A stretch of 64,000 bases of DNA from an uncultured Ruminococcus sp. (GTDB lineage Bacteria; Bacillota; Clostridia; Oscillospirales; Ruminococcaceae): assembly GCA_902762785.1 (NCBI GenBank), contig CACWPL010000005.1, positions 62,001 to 126,000 of the forward strand, read 5' to 3'. The notes under the pieces were generated by a model. It made no database searches, was not told the DNA's origin, and saw only the letters and a list, made by a program, of their open reading frames with translations. A program made the translations under genes and the position numbers. Below are positions 24,462-32,991 of this stretch, piece after piece. How positions within the stretch are numbered: position 1 is the first letter of the stretch; each line of letters starts with the position of its first letter.

Positions 24462-27400
24462 TCATGCCTCGTCCACCGGGGCGTCCTCGGGCTGCTCGAG
24501 CTTGAGCAGGCGCGAGATGCCGTCCTCCTGCATGGTCACGCCATAGAGGACGTTCGCCTCCTCCATCGCGCTGCGGCGGTGGGTGACGAGGACGAACTGC
24601 GTGCTGCCGGTGAAGCTGTGCAGATAGCGGGCATACTTGCGGACATTGGCCTCGTCGAGCGCGGCGTCGATCTCATCGAGGATGCAGAACGGCGCGGGAC
24701 GGAGCCGCAAGATCGCGAAATAGATGGCGATGGCCACGAAGCTCTGCTCACCGCCCGAGAGCGAGATCAGGTTCTTGATGACCTTGCCGGGCGGCGCGAC
24801 GTTGATCTCGATGCCCGAGGTCAGCACGTCCTCGGGGTCGGTGAGCTTTAGCTCGGCCTTGCCGCCGCCGAAGAGATCGACGAAGATCTCCTTGAAATGA
24901 CTGTTGATGATGGCGAAGCTCTCCGAGAAGATGCGGCACATCTCCCCTGTCAGCTCGCCGATGAGCTTCTCGAGCTCGGCCTTGGACTTGCGGACGTCCG
25001 CCATCTGGCCGGAGAGGAACCTGTAGCGCTCGGAGACCTCGCGGTACTCCTCGATCGCGTCGACATTGACGCTGCCGAGGGCACGGATCTTCTGCTTCAG
25101 CTCCGTCAGGCGCTTGCGGGCGGCCGGCATGTCCTCAACGGGCGCGGCCTGTGCCTGTGCCTCGGAGCAGGTCAGCTCGTAGACCTCCATGAGCTTGGCG
25201 ATGATGCCGTCGTTCTCGCTGCGCAGGGCCGTCTCGCGCTCGGTGAGACGCGTCACCTCGGCGGAGAACTTCTCCTTGGCCGCGTGCAGCTCCTTCATCC
25301 CCTCCTGGATCGTGCGGATGCGGATGCTCTGGGCGTCGTGCGCCTCGGCCGCGGTCTTGGCCTTGGATTCGGCGTCGGTGATGCGCTGCTCGGTCTCGGC
25401 GAGGAGCTTCTCCTTGGCCTCGACATCGGCGGTCTTCTCGCGGATGACGGTGCGGTAGCCCTCGAGCTCGGCGCGGTACTGCTCGTCACGCGCATCGGCC
25501 TGCTCCACGGCGGCCTGTGCCGTGTCGAGACGACTCTGTGCGGCCTCACGGTCCTTCTCGGCCTCAGCCATGCGGATCTGGAGGGCACTGTACGCGGCCG
25601 CACGCGTCTCGCGCTCCTGCTGGAGCTGGGTGCGGCGGTCGTTCGAGCCGGACAGACCGGCCTCCGCGGCGGCGATCTCCTTGTCCTTGGCGGCATACGC
25701 GGCCTTTGCGGCCTCCACGGCGGCGGCGGCCTCCGCGGCCTGCTGCCGCAGCACGGTCATGCGCGTCTCGGACTCGGCGCCCCGCTGGCGGTACTGGCTC
25801 ACGGGGAACGCCTGACGCTCGGCCTCGGTCTGCGCTTGCAGGAAGGCCTGCTGGCAGGCGGTGAACTGCTTGGTCTCGGCCTCGAGCTTGCGTTCCGCAA
25901 CAGAGGCTGCGTTCGCGCACTGGCGGGCGGTCTGCTCGGCATCGGCGCAGTCGCGCGCGAGCTGGGCGATCTCGTCCTGGAGGGCCTTCAGCTCGGTCTT
26001 ACGGGTCAGCATGCCGCCCGTCTTTTGGACGGAGCCGCCCGTGAACGAGCCGCCGGCGTTGATGACCTGGCCGTCGAGGGTCACGATGCGGAATTTGAAC
26101 CCGAAGCGCCGCGCGATCTCCGTCGCACGGTCGATGTCCTCAGCGATGACGATGCGGCCGAGGAGGTTCTCCGCGATGCCGCGATACTGCGGCTCGCACG
26201 TCACCAGCTCGCTCGCGACGGCCACGAAGCCGCGCATCCCGTCGAGACCGGGCTCGTGGAGGACGCGTCCCTTGATGGTCGTCAGGGGGAGGAAGGTGGC
26301 GCGTCCGGCGCGGTTGTCTCGCAGGAAGCGGATGCCGGCCTTCGCGGCATTTTCATCGGACACGACGATGTTCTGCACCGCCGCCCCGAGCGCCGTCTCC
26401 ACGGCGATGCCGTAGCGCGGGTCGACCTGGATGAGCTGGGCGACGTTGCCGTGCATCCCGACGATGCGCCCGTCCTGGACGGCACGCATGATGGCCTTGA
26501 CGCTGCCGGAGAAGCCCTCCATGCTGTTCTCAAGGTCGGTGAGGATGCGGTGGCGCTGCTTCTTTTCTCGCATCTGGAAGCCGATCTGCCGGAACGTCTC
26601 CTCGGCGGCGGCCTTCTCGTCCGCGGCCGCCTTGACATCCGCACGGCAGGACGCGAGCACGCCCTCCTGCGCGGTCACGGCCTTCTGCGCCGTCTCCATC
26701 GCGGCGAGCGCGGCCTCATAGGCGGCCTCGGCCTCCTTCAAGCGCTCGGCGTCCGCGGCCGTCTCCTCCTCGAGGGAGGTGATGTCGGCGGCCGTCTGGG
26801 CGGCGCGCTCCTCGGCGGAGCGGATGCCGTATTGCAGCTCGTTGCGCGCGAGGTACTGCTTTTGCAGCGCCTCGTTCGCCTCGCGGGACTTCTCGTCCTC
26901 CGAGCGGTATTCCTCCTCGAGCTGCTCGAACGCGACCTTGGCGGCGTCGAGATCGTCTGACGTGGTCTCGAGCGCCTTTTGCATGTCGGCCAGCTCCTGC
27001 TCGGCGGCCTCGAGCGTGGCGATGACGCGGGCCTGCTCCTGGAGCTCCTGCGCGTGGCGCGCCTGGGCGAGCTTCAGGGCCTCCTCATTGTGGACGATGT
27101 CATTGCGCCAGACGGCTGCATCGCGCTTGGCGGCGGCGGCCGTCTCCCGCAGCTCCTTGACGAGGGCGCGAGCGCTCTCGGAGTCCTCCGCGCACTGCTG
27201 CATCAGCTCATAGCCGCGCTGCACCTTCTCCTCCTCGGCAGCGATGTCGCGCTCGGCGTCGGTGTACTGCGTCTGCGCGGCGAGGAGCTTATCGCCCATC
27301 TCCTGCAAGCGCACCGCCAGTACGGCGAGCTGTGCCACCCAGACGGAGATCTCCAGCGCCTTCTGCTCCTGCGCGAGCACGACGAACTTCTCCGCCTTCT

Positions 27401-28028
27401 CGGCCTGGTGCTTCAAGGGACCGACGCGGCTCTCCAGCTCGGAGAGGATGTCGTTCAGGCGCTCCATGTTGTCCTGGGCGGCGGCGAGCTTGCGCTCGGC
27501 CTCGGTCTTGCGGTAGCGGAATTTCGAGATGCCGGCGGCCTCCTCGAAGATCTCGCGGCGCTCGTTCGACTTGGCGCCGACGATCTCGGCGATGCGTCCC
27601 TGGCCGATGATGGAATACCCGTCGCGGCCAAGGCCCGTGTCCATGAAGAGCTCGTTGATGTCCTTCAAGCGGCAGGACTTGCCGTTGATGCGATACTCAC
27701 TGTCGCCGGAGCGGTAGAGCTTGCGGGTGACGGCGATCTCGTCGCCGTAGCCCTCGAGACGCCCCTCGCTGTTGTCGATGACGAGGGTGACGGCGGCGAA
27801 TCCCATCGGCTTCCTGCCAACAGTACCGGAAAAAATAACGTCCTCCATCTTGTTGCCGCGCAGCGTCTTGGTGGACTGCTCCCCCAGTACCCAGCGCACG
27901 GAGTCTCCGATATTACTTTTTCCGCTGCCGTTCGGACCGACGACCGCCGTCAGACCCTTGTCGAAATTCAGGCGGATCTTGTCCGGGAAGGACTTGAAGC
28001 CCTGTAATTCGAGATATTTTAAAAACAT
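24462..28028 (-). CDS. smc: Chromosome segregation ATPase SMC
   Basis: SMC forms the condensin core that organises and separates daughter chromosomes. The 1188-aa protein has the N-terminal Walker A GPNGSGKS (31-38), two long coiled-coil arms, a hinge around 500-670 (GMHGNVAQLIQVDPRYGIAVETALGAA is its start, here cited by key residues GMHGNVAQLI), the LSGGEQ signature and the Walker B FCILDEIDAALDEANV. It overlaps the radical SAM gene by 10 bp and precedes ftsY by 37 bp, the usual rnc-smc-ftsY order. ScpA and ScpB are not in the window. Confidence 0.98.
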   Translation of the reverse strand: MFLKYLELQGFKSFPDKIRLNFDKGLTAVVGPNGSGKSNIGDSVRWVLGEQSTKTLRGNKMEDVIFSGTVGRKPMGFAAVTLVIDNSEGRLEGYGDEIAVTRKLYRSGDSEYRINGKSCRLKDINELFMDTGLGRDGYSIIGQGRIAEIVGAKSNERREIFEEAAGISKFRYRKTEAERKLAAAQDNMERLNDILSELESRVGPLKHQAEKAEKFVVLAQEQKALEISVWVAQLAVLAVRLQEMGDKLLAAQTQYTDAERDIAAEEEKVQRGYELMQQCAEDSESARALVKELRETAAAAKRDAAVWRNDIVHNEEALKLAQARHAQELQEQARVIATLEAAEQELADMQKALETTSDDLDAAKVAFEQLEEEYRSEDEKSREANEALQKQYLARNELQYGIRSAEERAAQTAADITSLEEETAADAERLKEAEAAYEAALAAMETAQKAVTAQEGVLASCRADVKAAADEKAAAEETFRQIGFQMREKKQRHRILTDLENSMEGFSGSVKAIMRAVQDGRIVGMHGNVAQLIQVDPRYGIAVETALGAAVQNIVVSDENAAKAGIRFLRDNRAGRATFLPLTTIKGRVLHEPGLDGMRGFVAVASELVTCEPQYRGIAENLLGRIVIAEDIDRATEIARRFGFKFRIVTLDGQVINAGGSFTGGSVQKTGGMLTRKTELKALQDEIAQLARDCADAEQTARQCANAASVAERKLEAETKQFTACQQAFLQAQTEAERQAFPVSQYRQRGAESETRMTVLRQQAAEAAAAVEAAKAAYAAKDKEIAAAEAGLSGSNDRRTQLQQERETRAAAYSALQIRMAEAEKDREAAQSRLDTAQAAVEQADARDEQYRAELEGYRTVIREKTADVEAKEKLLAETEQRITDAESKAKTAAEAHDAQSIRIRTIQEGMKELHAAKEKFSAEVTRLTERETALRSENDGIIAKLMEVYELTCSEAQAQAAPVEDMPAARKRLTELKQKIRALGSVNVDAIEEYREVSERYRFLSGQMADVRKSKAELEKLIGELTGEMCRIFSESFAIINSHFKEIFVDLFGGGKAELKLTDPEDVLTSGIEINVAPPGKVIKNLISLSGGEQSFVAIAIYFAILRLRPAPFCILDEIDAALDEANVRKYARYLHSFTGSTQFVLVTHRRSAMEEANVLYGVTMQEDGISRLLKLEQPEDAPVDEA

Positions 28029-29035
28029 GCATTACCCCCAACATGTACTTGGAAAGGTGGGACGGCCTCGTCCCCACAGATCCGGATGCCGATGCCATAG
28101 GTATCCTGAAAATAACGGACGTTCGCCCTTTTCTGCCCGACCGCCTTGCTGATGCAGCGCGGATGGACGCGGACCGTCCATGTCCGCGCCGGATGTGTCC
28201 CGTCTGCCGTGATGACGGCCTCGATGCGGGCGCGGTAGAGACGGCTCTCGCACAGCTCCCGGAAGGCCGGGTGGTAGTACCCGCCGACCGCCTCTGCACT
28301 GACGCCGTCGCTCGCGTGGAGCCCGACCTTGATGACGCGGATGCCGCGTGCGCGGAAGGTCTCCATCGCCGCCGCCGTCTCCGTGACCATCTCGTCGAAC
28401 GGGCGCGGGACATAGGCGCCGGACGCGTGGAGCGCAGCGAGGCGTGTCCCCTTTAAGATGACGGTCGGATAGATCCGCACCGTGTCCGGGCCGATCGCGC
28501 AGACCGCCTCGACCGTCCGCCGGTCGGACGCGGCATCGGCCGTGTAGAGACCGGGCATGATCTGGAGCCCCAGCTCCATCCCCGCCGCGCGGATCAGCGC
28601 CGACGCACGGGAGACGTCCGCTGCCGTGTGGCCGCGGTCGTTCGCCGCGAGGACGGCGTCGTCCATCGACTGCGCGCCCAGCTCCACGGCGGTGACGCTG
28701 TACCGACGAAGTGTCTCCAAAACAGACGTATCGACCGTGTCCGGCCGTGTCGAGAGACGGATCCCCCGGCACTGGGCGGCATAGGGCGCGGCGGCCTCGA
28801 GGAGCGCGGTCATGTAGCCGCGCGGGAGGGCGGTGAAGCTGCCGCCGAAGAACGCGATCTCGGCGGCGGCACGCTCGTCCGCCGAAAAGGACGCCACCGC
28901 CTCCCGGCAGACGGCCTCGACCTCGTCCGGCGCGGGCGGGGCGGGATGGCCGGTGATGGTGTGCTGGTCGCAGAAGGCGCACCGATGGGGGCACCCTGCG
29001 TGCGGCACGAAAATGGCGATGTTCTTATGTTTCAT
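28019..29035 (-). CDS. Radical SAM protein (Elp3-like, Firmicutes type)
   Basis: The 338-aa protein starts at the ATG at 29035, overlapping the rnc stop region. CPHRCAFCDQ supplies the CX3CX2C ligands of the [4Fe-4S] cluster. FFGGSFTALP, STRPDTVD, VELGAQSMDD and QIMPGLY follow the Elp3/HemN-like radical SAM barrel. It lacks the acetyltransferase domain of true Elp3. A homologue often lies between rnc and smc in clostridia. The substrate is unknown; tRNA or other RNA modification is a guess based on the family. Confidence 0.9.
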   Translation of the reverse strand: MKHKNIAIFVPHAGCPHRCAFCDQHTITGHPAPPAPDEVEAVCREAVASFSADERAAAEIAFFGGSFTALPRGYMTALLEAAAPYAAQCRGIRLSTRPDTVDTSVLETLRRYSVTAVELGAQSMDDAVLAANDRGHTAADVSRASALIRAAGMELGLQIMPGLYTADAASDRRTVEAVCAIGPDTVRIYPTVILKGTRLAALHASGAYVPRPFDEMVTETAAAMETFRARGIRVIKVGLHASDGVSAEAVGGYYHPAFRELCESRLYRARIEAVITADGTHPARTWTVRVHPRCISKAVGQKRANVRYFQDTYGIGIRICGDEAVPPFQVHVGGNACF

Positions 29036-29717
29036 AGCCCATGAGCTTGAGGGCTTCACAGGCGGCCATCTGCTCGGCCTCCTTCTTGGACTTGCCCGTG
29101 CCGCGGCCGATGACATTGGAATTGAGGCACACGTCGACCTCGAAGGTCTTGTTGTGGTCGGGGCCGCTCTCCGAGATCAGCAGGTACTCGACGCGCTCCT
29201 CGGGGTTCTTCTGCACGACCTCCTGGAGGGCGGTCTTGTAGTCGCCGAAGAGGATCGCGCGGTCCTGCGGGAGGGTGTCCGGGATGAAGCGCAGGATGTG
29301 CCTGCGGGCGGGCTCGAGGCCGCCGTCCAGATAGATCGCTGCGATCACGGCCTCGAACGCGTCCGCCAAAATGGACGGGCGCTCACGGCCGCCGGTGTGC
29401 TCCTCGCCCTTGCCGAGACGCAGGAACTCTCCGAGCCCGATCTGGCGCGCGAACCGATGGAGCGAGCGCTCGCATACCAGCGCCGCACGGATGCGCGTCA
29501 GCTCGCCCTCGGGCAGCTCCGGGAACCGCTCGAACAGGTGCTGCGACACCACGACAGACAGCACGCTGTCGCCCAGGAACTCCAGGCGCTCGTTGCTGCT
29601 GCATTGCTTTTTCTTTTCATTGGCATAGGAGGAATGGGACAGCGCTTCGCCGATCAGGGCGGTGTTCTTGAAAACGTAGCCGATGCGTTCCTCTAAAATA
29701 TGGATGTCCGTTTCCAT
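29025..29717 (-). CDS. rnc: Ribonuclease III
   Basis: RNase III cleaves double-stranded RNA, including rRNA precursors. The 230-aa protein has the catalytic signature NERLEFLGDS (42-51), the second acidic cluster LADAFEAVIAAIYLDGG and a C-terminal double-stranded RNA-binding domain ending GKSKKEAEQMAACEALKLM. It starts 7 bp after plsX ends. An acpP gene commonly stands in that gap in other bacteria but is absent here. Confidence 0.98.
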   Translation of the reverse strand: METDIHILEERIGYVFKNTALIGEALSHSSYANEKKKQCSSNERLEFLGDSVLSVVVSQHLFERFPELPEGELTRIRAALVCERSLHRFARQIGLGEFLRLGKGEEHTGGRERPSILADAFEAVIAAIYLDGGLEPARRHILRFIPDTLPQDRAILFGDYKTALQEVVQKNPEERVEYLLISESGPDHNKTFEVDVCLNSNVIGRGTGKSKKEAEQMAACEALKLMGYET

Positions 29718-29724
29718 GACGGTA

Positions 29725-30720
29725 TCATTCTCCCTTCATTTCCGCGATCGTTCGCGTGATCTCCTCTATCATCTGTCCGTCGACGCAGCGCTTGGCCTGC
29801 CGGATGGCGTTGAAGAACGCCTTGGCATCCGAGCTGCCGTGCGCCTTGATGACGGGGCTCGCGGCGCCCAAAATGACGCCGCCGCCCTCCTCCTTGTAGT
29901 CCATCTGCTTGCGGAAGGCCTTGATGTCGCCGAGGATCATGAACGCCGAGAGCTTGCCGCGCACGCCCGAGAACCAGCCTTTCAGCTTGTCGCGGAAGAG
30001 CTCGCCCATGCCCTCGTAGAGCTTGAGGATCATGTTCCCCGCGAAGCCGTCGCAGACGATGACGTCGTACTTCCCCTCGGGGAGCTCGCGTGCCTCGGCA
30101 TTGCCGACAAAGTTGACCGGCGCCTCTTTTAGGAGACGGTAGGTCTCCAGCTCCAGCTCGCGCCCTTTGGTCTCTTCGGCACCGACGTTGAGCAGTCCTA
30201 CGCGCGGGCGCTCCACGCCGCGGACGCATTTCATGTACGCGCTCCCCATGACGGCGAACTGCACGAGCATCTCCGGGCGGCACTCGATGTTCGCGCCGGC
30301 GTCGAGCAAAATGAACTTGTCGCGGGCGGTGGGGAGCATGGCGGTCATGGCGGGACGCTTGATGCCCTTGATGCGGCGGGTCAGGAGGGTGGCGCCGGTG
30401 ACGAGGCCGCCGGAGCTGCCCGCGCTGACGAAGGCGTCGCCCTTGCCGTCACGGAGCGCCTGGAGGCCGACCGCGAGGGACGTGTCCCTGCCCTCCTTGA
30501 CGATGGTCGTGGGGACGGCGTGGATGTCGAACACGGCGGGCGCGTGGAGCACCTCCATGTCCGCGATGCTCACACCGATGGATGTGGCGCAGTTCTGGAG
30601 CTTTTCGGCATCGCCGGTGAGGATCATGTCGACCCCCAGCTCGTCCTTGGCCTGTCTTGCGGCGCGGATCACCTCCGAAGGGGCATTGTCGCCGCCGAAT
30701 GCGTCTATGATGATCTTCAT
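29725..30720 (-). CDS. plsX: Phosphate acyltransferase PlsX
   Basis: PlsX converts acyl-ACP to acyl phosphate, the first step of phospholipid synthesis with PlsY. The 331-aa protein starts MKIIIDAFGGDNAP and has SAGSSGGLVTGATLL, LLDAGANIECRPEML, LNVGAEETKG and VICDGFAGNMILK, all family landmarks. It sits upstream of rnc and downstream of the leucine-rich-repeat gene. Confidence 0.97.
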   Translation of the reverse strand: MKIIIDAFGGDNAPSEVIRAARQAKDELGVDMILTGDAEKLQNCATSIGVSIADMEVLHAPAVFDIHAVPTTIVKEGRDTSLAVGLQALRDGKGDAFVSAGSSGGLVTGATLLTRRIKGIKRPAMTAMLPTARDKFILLDAGANIECRPEMLVQFAVMGSAYMKCVRGVERPRVGLLNVGAEETKGRELELETYRLLKEAPVNFVGNAEARELPEGKYDVIVCDGFAGNMILKLYEGMGELFRDKLKGWFSGVRGKLSAFMILGDIKAFRKQMDYKEEGGGVILGAASPVIKAHGSSDAKAFFNAIRQAKRCVDGQMIEEITRTIAEMKGE

Positions 30721-30753
30721 GATGTTACCTCGGGATGGGTGGGTGTTGTTTTT

Positions 30754-31659
30754 TTAGATGGTACGGCCGCAGCGGGTGCATTTGCTGCCGAATAGTCCCG
30801 TTTTGACACGGCCAGCACAGTGGGGGCAGAACTTGGTGCGGTCGAAGCAGCCATTAAATAGCCACTCGATGTGTGTCGGCGCTTGGATCTTGGTTGGGTC
30901 GAGGGAAAAGCAATTTCCAAAAATAGGACAATCGATTCTTTTCACATTGTTCGGGATACTGATCGAGGTCAGGCCTGTGCATCCCGCAAAAGCATTTCTT
31001 CCAATCGTTGTCACACTGTTTGGGATCGTGAGCGAGGTCAGGCCGGTGCAGCCGAAAAAAGCACCTTGTCCGATCTCCGTCACACTGTTTGGGATCGTGA
31101 TCGAGGTCAGGTTCGTGCAGCCGTTAAACGCGGATTTGCCGATCTTTGTCACGCTGTTTGGGATCGTGACTGAGGTCAAGCGGGTGCATCTAATAAAGGT
31201 ACTTTCTTCGATCTTCTTGACCCCGTTCGGGATCGTGAGCGAGGTCAGGCTCGTACAGCCGAAAAAAGCATATTCCCCAATCTCCGTCACACCGTCCGGG
31301 ATCTCTATTGAATTCAGGCTCTTGCAGTCTTCAAACGCATTTTTGCCGATCTCCTTCACCGTATCCGGGATCGTGACGCGCTCCACGGAGAGCCCACTGA
31401 AGCACTCGCACCCCAAGATCTTCACCGTCCGCGGGATCTCTACGATGGGGGAGACGCCCTTGTACTTCACGAGCGTCCCCGCGTTGATCTCAAAGTCGCT
31501 GTTCGCCGTCTGCGCGGGTGCGGGCGCGCCGCCGCCCTGTAGGAGCTGGCGTGCGGCCTCGAGGGTGTACTCCGTGCCGCAGTCCTTGCATACATACATG
31601 CCATTGCCCTGCCGGACGAGCGTGCCGCCGCCGCAGAGCTCGCAGATGATACCTGCCAT
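30754..31659 (-). CDS. BspA-type leucine-rich-repeat protein with terminal zinc ribbons
   Basis: The 301-aa protein has no signal peptide. It begins with a zinc ribbon (Cys6, 9, 24, 27) and a short Ala/Pro linker. About eight 23-residue BspA-type leucine-rich repeats follow (consensus LTSITIPNSVTEIGxxAFxGCT). The C-terminus holds a second zinc ribbon (CPHCAG...CTRCGR). The repeats usually mediate protein binding; BspA-like proteins are often surface-exposed, but this one looks cytoplasmic. It sits between trmFO and plsX, where most relatives have nothing, and its base composition is more AT-rich than its neighbours, which suggests late insertion. Confidence 0.85.
   Translation of the reverse strand: MAGIICELCGGGTLVRQGNGMYVCKDCGTEYTLEAARQLLQGGGAPAPAQTANSDFEINAGTLVKYKGVSPIVEIPRTVKILGCECFSGLSVERVTIPDTVKEIGKNAFEDCKSLNSIEIPDGVTEIGEYAFFGCTSLTSLTIPNGVKKIEESTFIRCTRLTSVTIPNSVTKIGKSAFNGCTNLTSITIPNSVTEIGQGAFFGCTGLTSLTIPNSVTTIGRNAFAGCTGLTSISIPNNVKRIDCPIFGNCFSLDPTKIQAPTHIEWLFNGCFDRTKFCPHCAGRVKTGLFGSKCTRCGRTI
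30945..31400. repeat. 69-bp periodic repeats encoding the leucine-rich repeats
   Basis: Copies of a unit containing GGGATCGTGANCGAGGTCAG recur every 69 bp (near 30952, 31021, 31090, 31159, 31228, 31297) with high nucleotide identity, indicating recent tandem duplication or homogenisation. Confidence 0.85.
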
Positions 31660-31683
31660 CGTGATTCCTCCTTATCGTATCGT

Positions 31684-32991
31684 TCAGTCCATCTCCGAAA
31701 GCGCGGCCTTCAGCCATTCCACGGCCTGCTCCGCGACATACTGATAGCGCTCCTGCTTGCCGCGGATGCGCGTCTCGGGGGGCGGGAGGAGGCCCATGTT
31801 CGCGCCCATCGGCTGGAAGTCCGCCGTGGTGCTCTCGCTGACGTAGGCCGCGAGCGCGCCCATCATCGTCCCGCGCGGGAGGAGATAGGCCGACTTGCCC
31901 TGGAGCTTGCGCGCGAGGCTCCTGCCCGCGACAAGGCCGCTCTGCGCCGATTCCATGTAGCCCTCCACGCCCGTCATCTGACCGGCGAAGAAGAGCGTCC
32001 CGTTCGTGCGGAGCGAGTAGTCGGCGGCGAGGAGGCGCGGACTGTCGAGGAAGAAGTTGCGGTGCATCACGCCGTAGCGCAGATACTCCGCATTTTCAAG
32101 CCCCGGGATCATCCCGAAGACGCGCTTCTGCTCGCCGAATTTGAGGTTCGTCTGGAATCCGACCAGACTGCACATCGTCCGCTCGCGATTCTCCCAGCGG
32201 AGCTGGACGGCCGCCCACGGACGGTGCCCCGTGCGGGGGTCGCGCAGTCCGACGGGCTTTAGCGGTCCGAAGCGCAGCGTCTCCATGCCGCGTCCTGCCA
32301 GCACCTCGACCGGCATACACCCCTCATAGACCCGAAAGACCGCCTTGTCGTGCTCATGGAGCGGCGCCTTCTCGGCGTTCACCAGCGCGTCCCAGAAGGC
32401 CTCGTATTCGGCCTTGTCCATGGGGCAATTCAGATAATCCGCCTCGCCGCGGTCATAGCGCGACTGGGCGAAGACCTTCGTCATGTCCAGACTGTCCGCC
32501 GACACGACCGGCGCGGCGGCGTCGAAAAAGCTCAGGCGCGCCCCGCTGACCGCTTCGATCGCCGGGACGAGCGCATCCGATGTCAGCGGCCCCGTCGCGA
32601 TGACGGCGTGTTCCGCCGGCAGCTCGCTGACCTCCTCGCGCACCAGCTCGATCAGCGGATGTCCCTCGATCGCCGCGGTCGCCATCTGCGAGAACTGTGC
32701 ACGGTCGACCGCGAGCGCCCCGCCCGCCGCCACCGCGCATTTGTGCGCGATGTCCACGAGGAGCGAGCCCTGCATGGCCATCTCCGTTTTGAGGAGACCG
32801 GCCGCAGAGCCGAGGCGGCTCGCTTTGAGGGAGTTCGAGCAGACCAGCTCGGCCAGTCCCTCGCTGTGATGCGCCGGGGAGAAGCGCTGGGGCTTCATCT
32901 CGTAGAGCTGCACGGGGATGCCCGCGTTCGCGAGCGCCCACGCGGCCTCGCAGCCCGCCATGCCGCCGCCGATCACCTTGACCGGCGTCAT
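31684..32991 (-). CDS. trmFO: Methylenetetrahydrofolate-tRNA-(uracil-5-)-methyltransferase
   Basis: TrmFO methylates U54 of the tRNA T-loop using methylene-THF and FAD. The 435-aa protein has the FAD-binding N-terminus VIGGGMAGCEAAWALA, CSNSLKA, GPLTSDAL, YLNCPMDKAEYEAFWDAL, GCMPVEVLAGRG and GQMTGVEGYMESAQSGL. It overlaps topA by 4 bp, the conserved topA-trmFO pair of Firmicutes. Confidence 0.98.
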   Translation of the reverse strand: MTPVKVIGGGMAGCEAAWALANAGIPVQLYEMKPQRFSPAHHSEGLAELVCSNSLKASRLGSAAGLLKTEMAMQGSLLVDIAHKCAVAAGGALAVDRAQFSQMATAAIEGHPLIELVREEVSELPAEHAVIATGPLTSDALVPAIEAVSGARLSFFDAAAPVVSADSLDMTKVFAQSRYDRGEADYLNCPMDKAEYEAFWDALVNAEKAPLHEHDKAVFRVYEGCMPVEVLAGRGMETLRFGPLKPVGLRDPRTGHRPWAAVQLRWENRERTMCSLVGFQTNLKFGEQKRVFGMIPGLENAEYLRYGVMHRNFFLDSPRLLAADYSLRTNGTLFFAGQMTGVEGYMESAQSGLVAGRSLARKLQGKSAYLLPRGTMMGALAAYVSESTTADFQPMGANMGLLPPPETRIRGKQERYQYVAEQAVEWLKAALSEMD

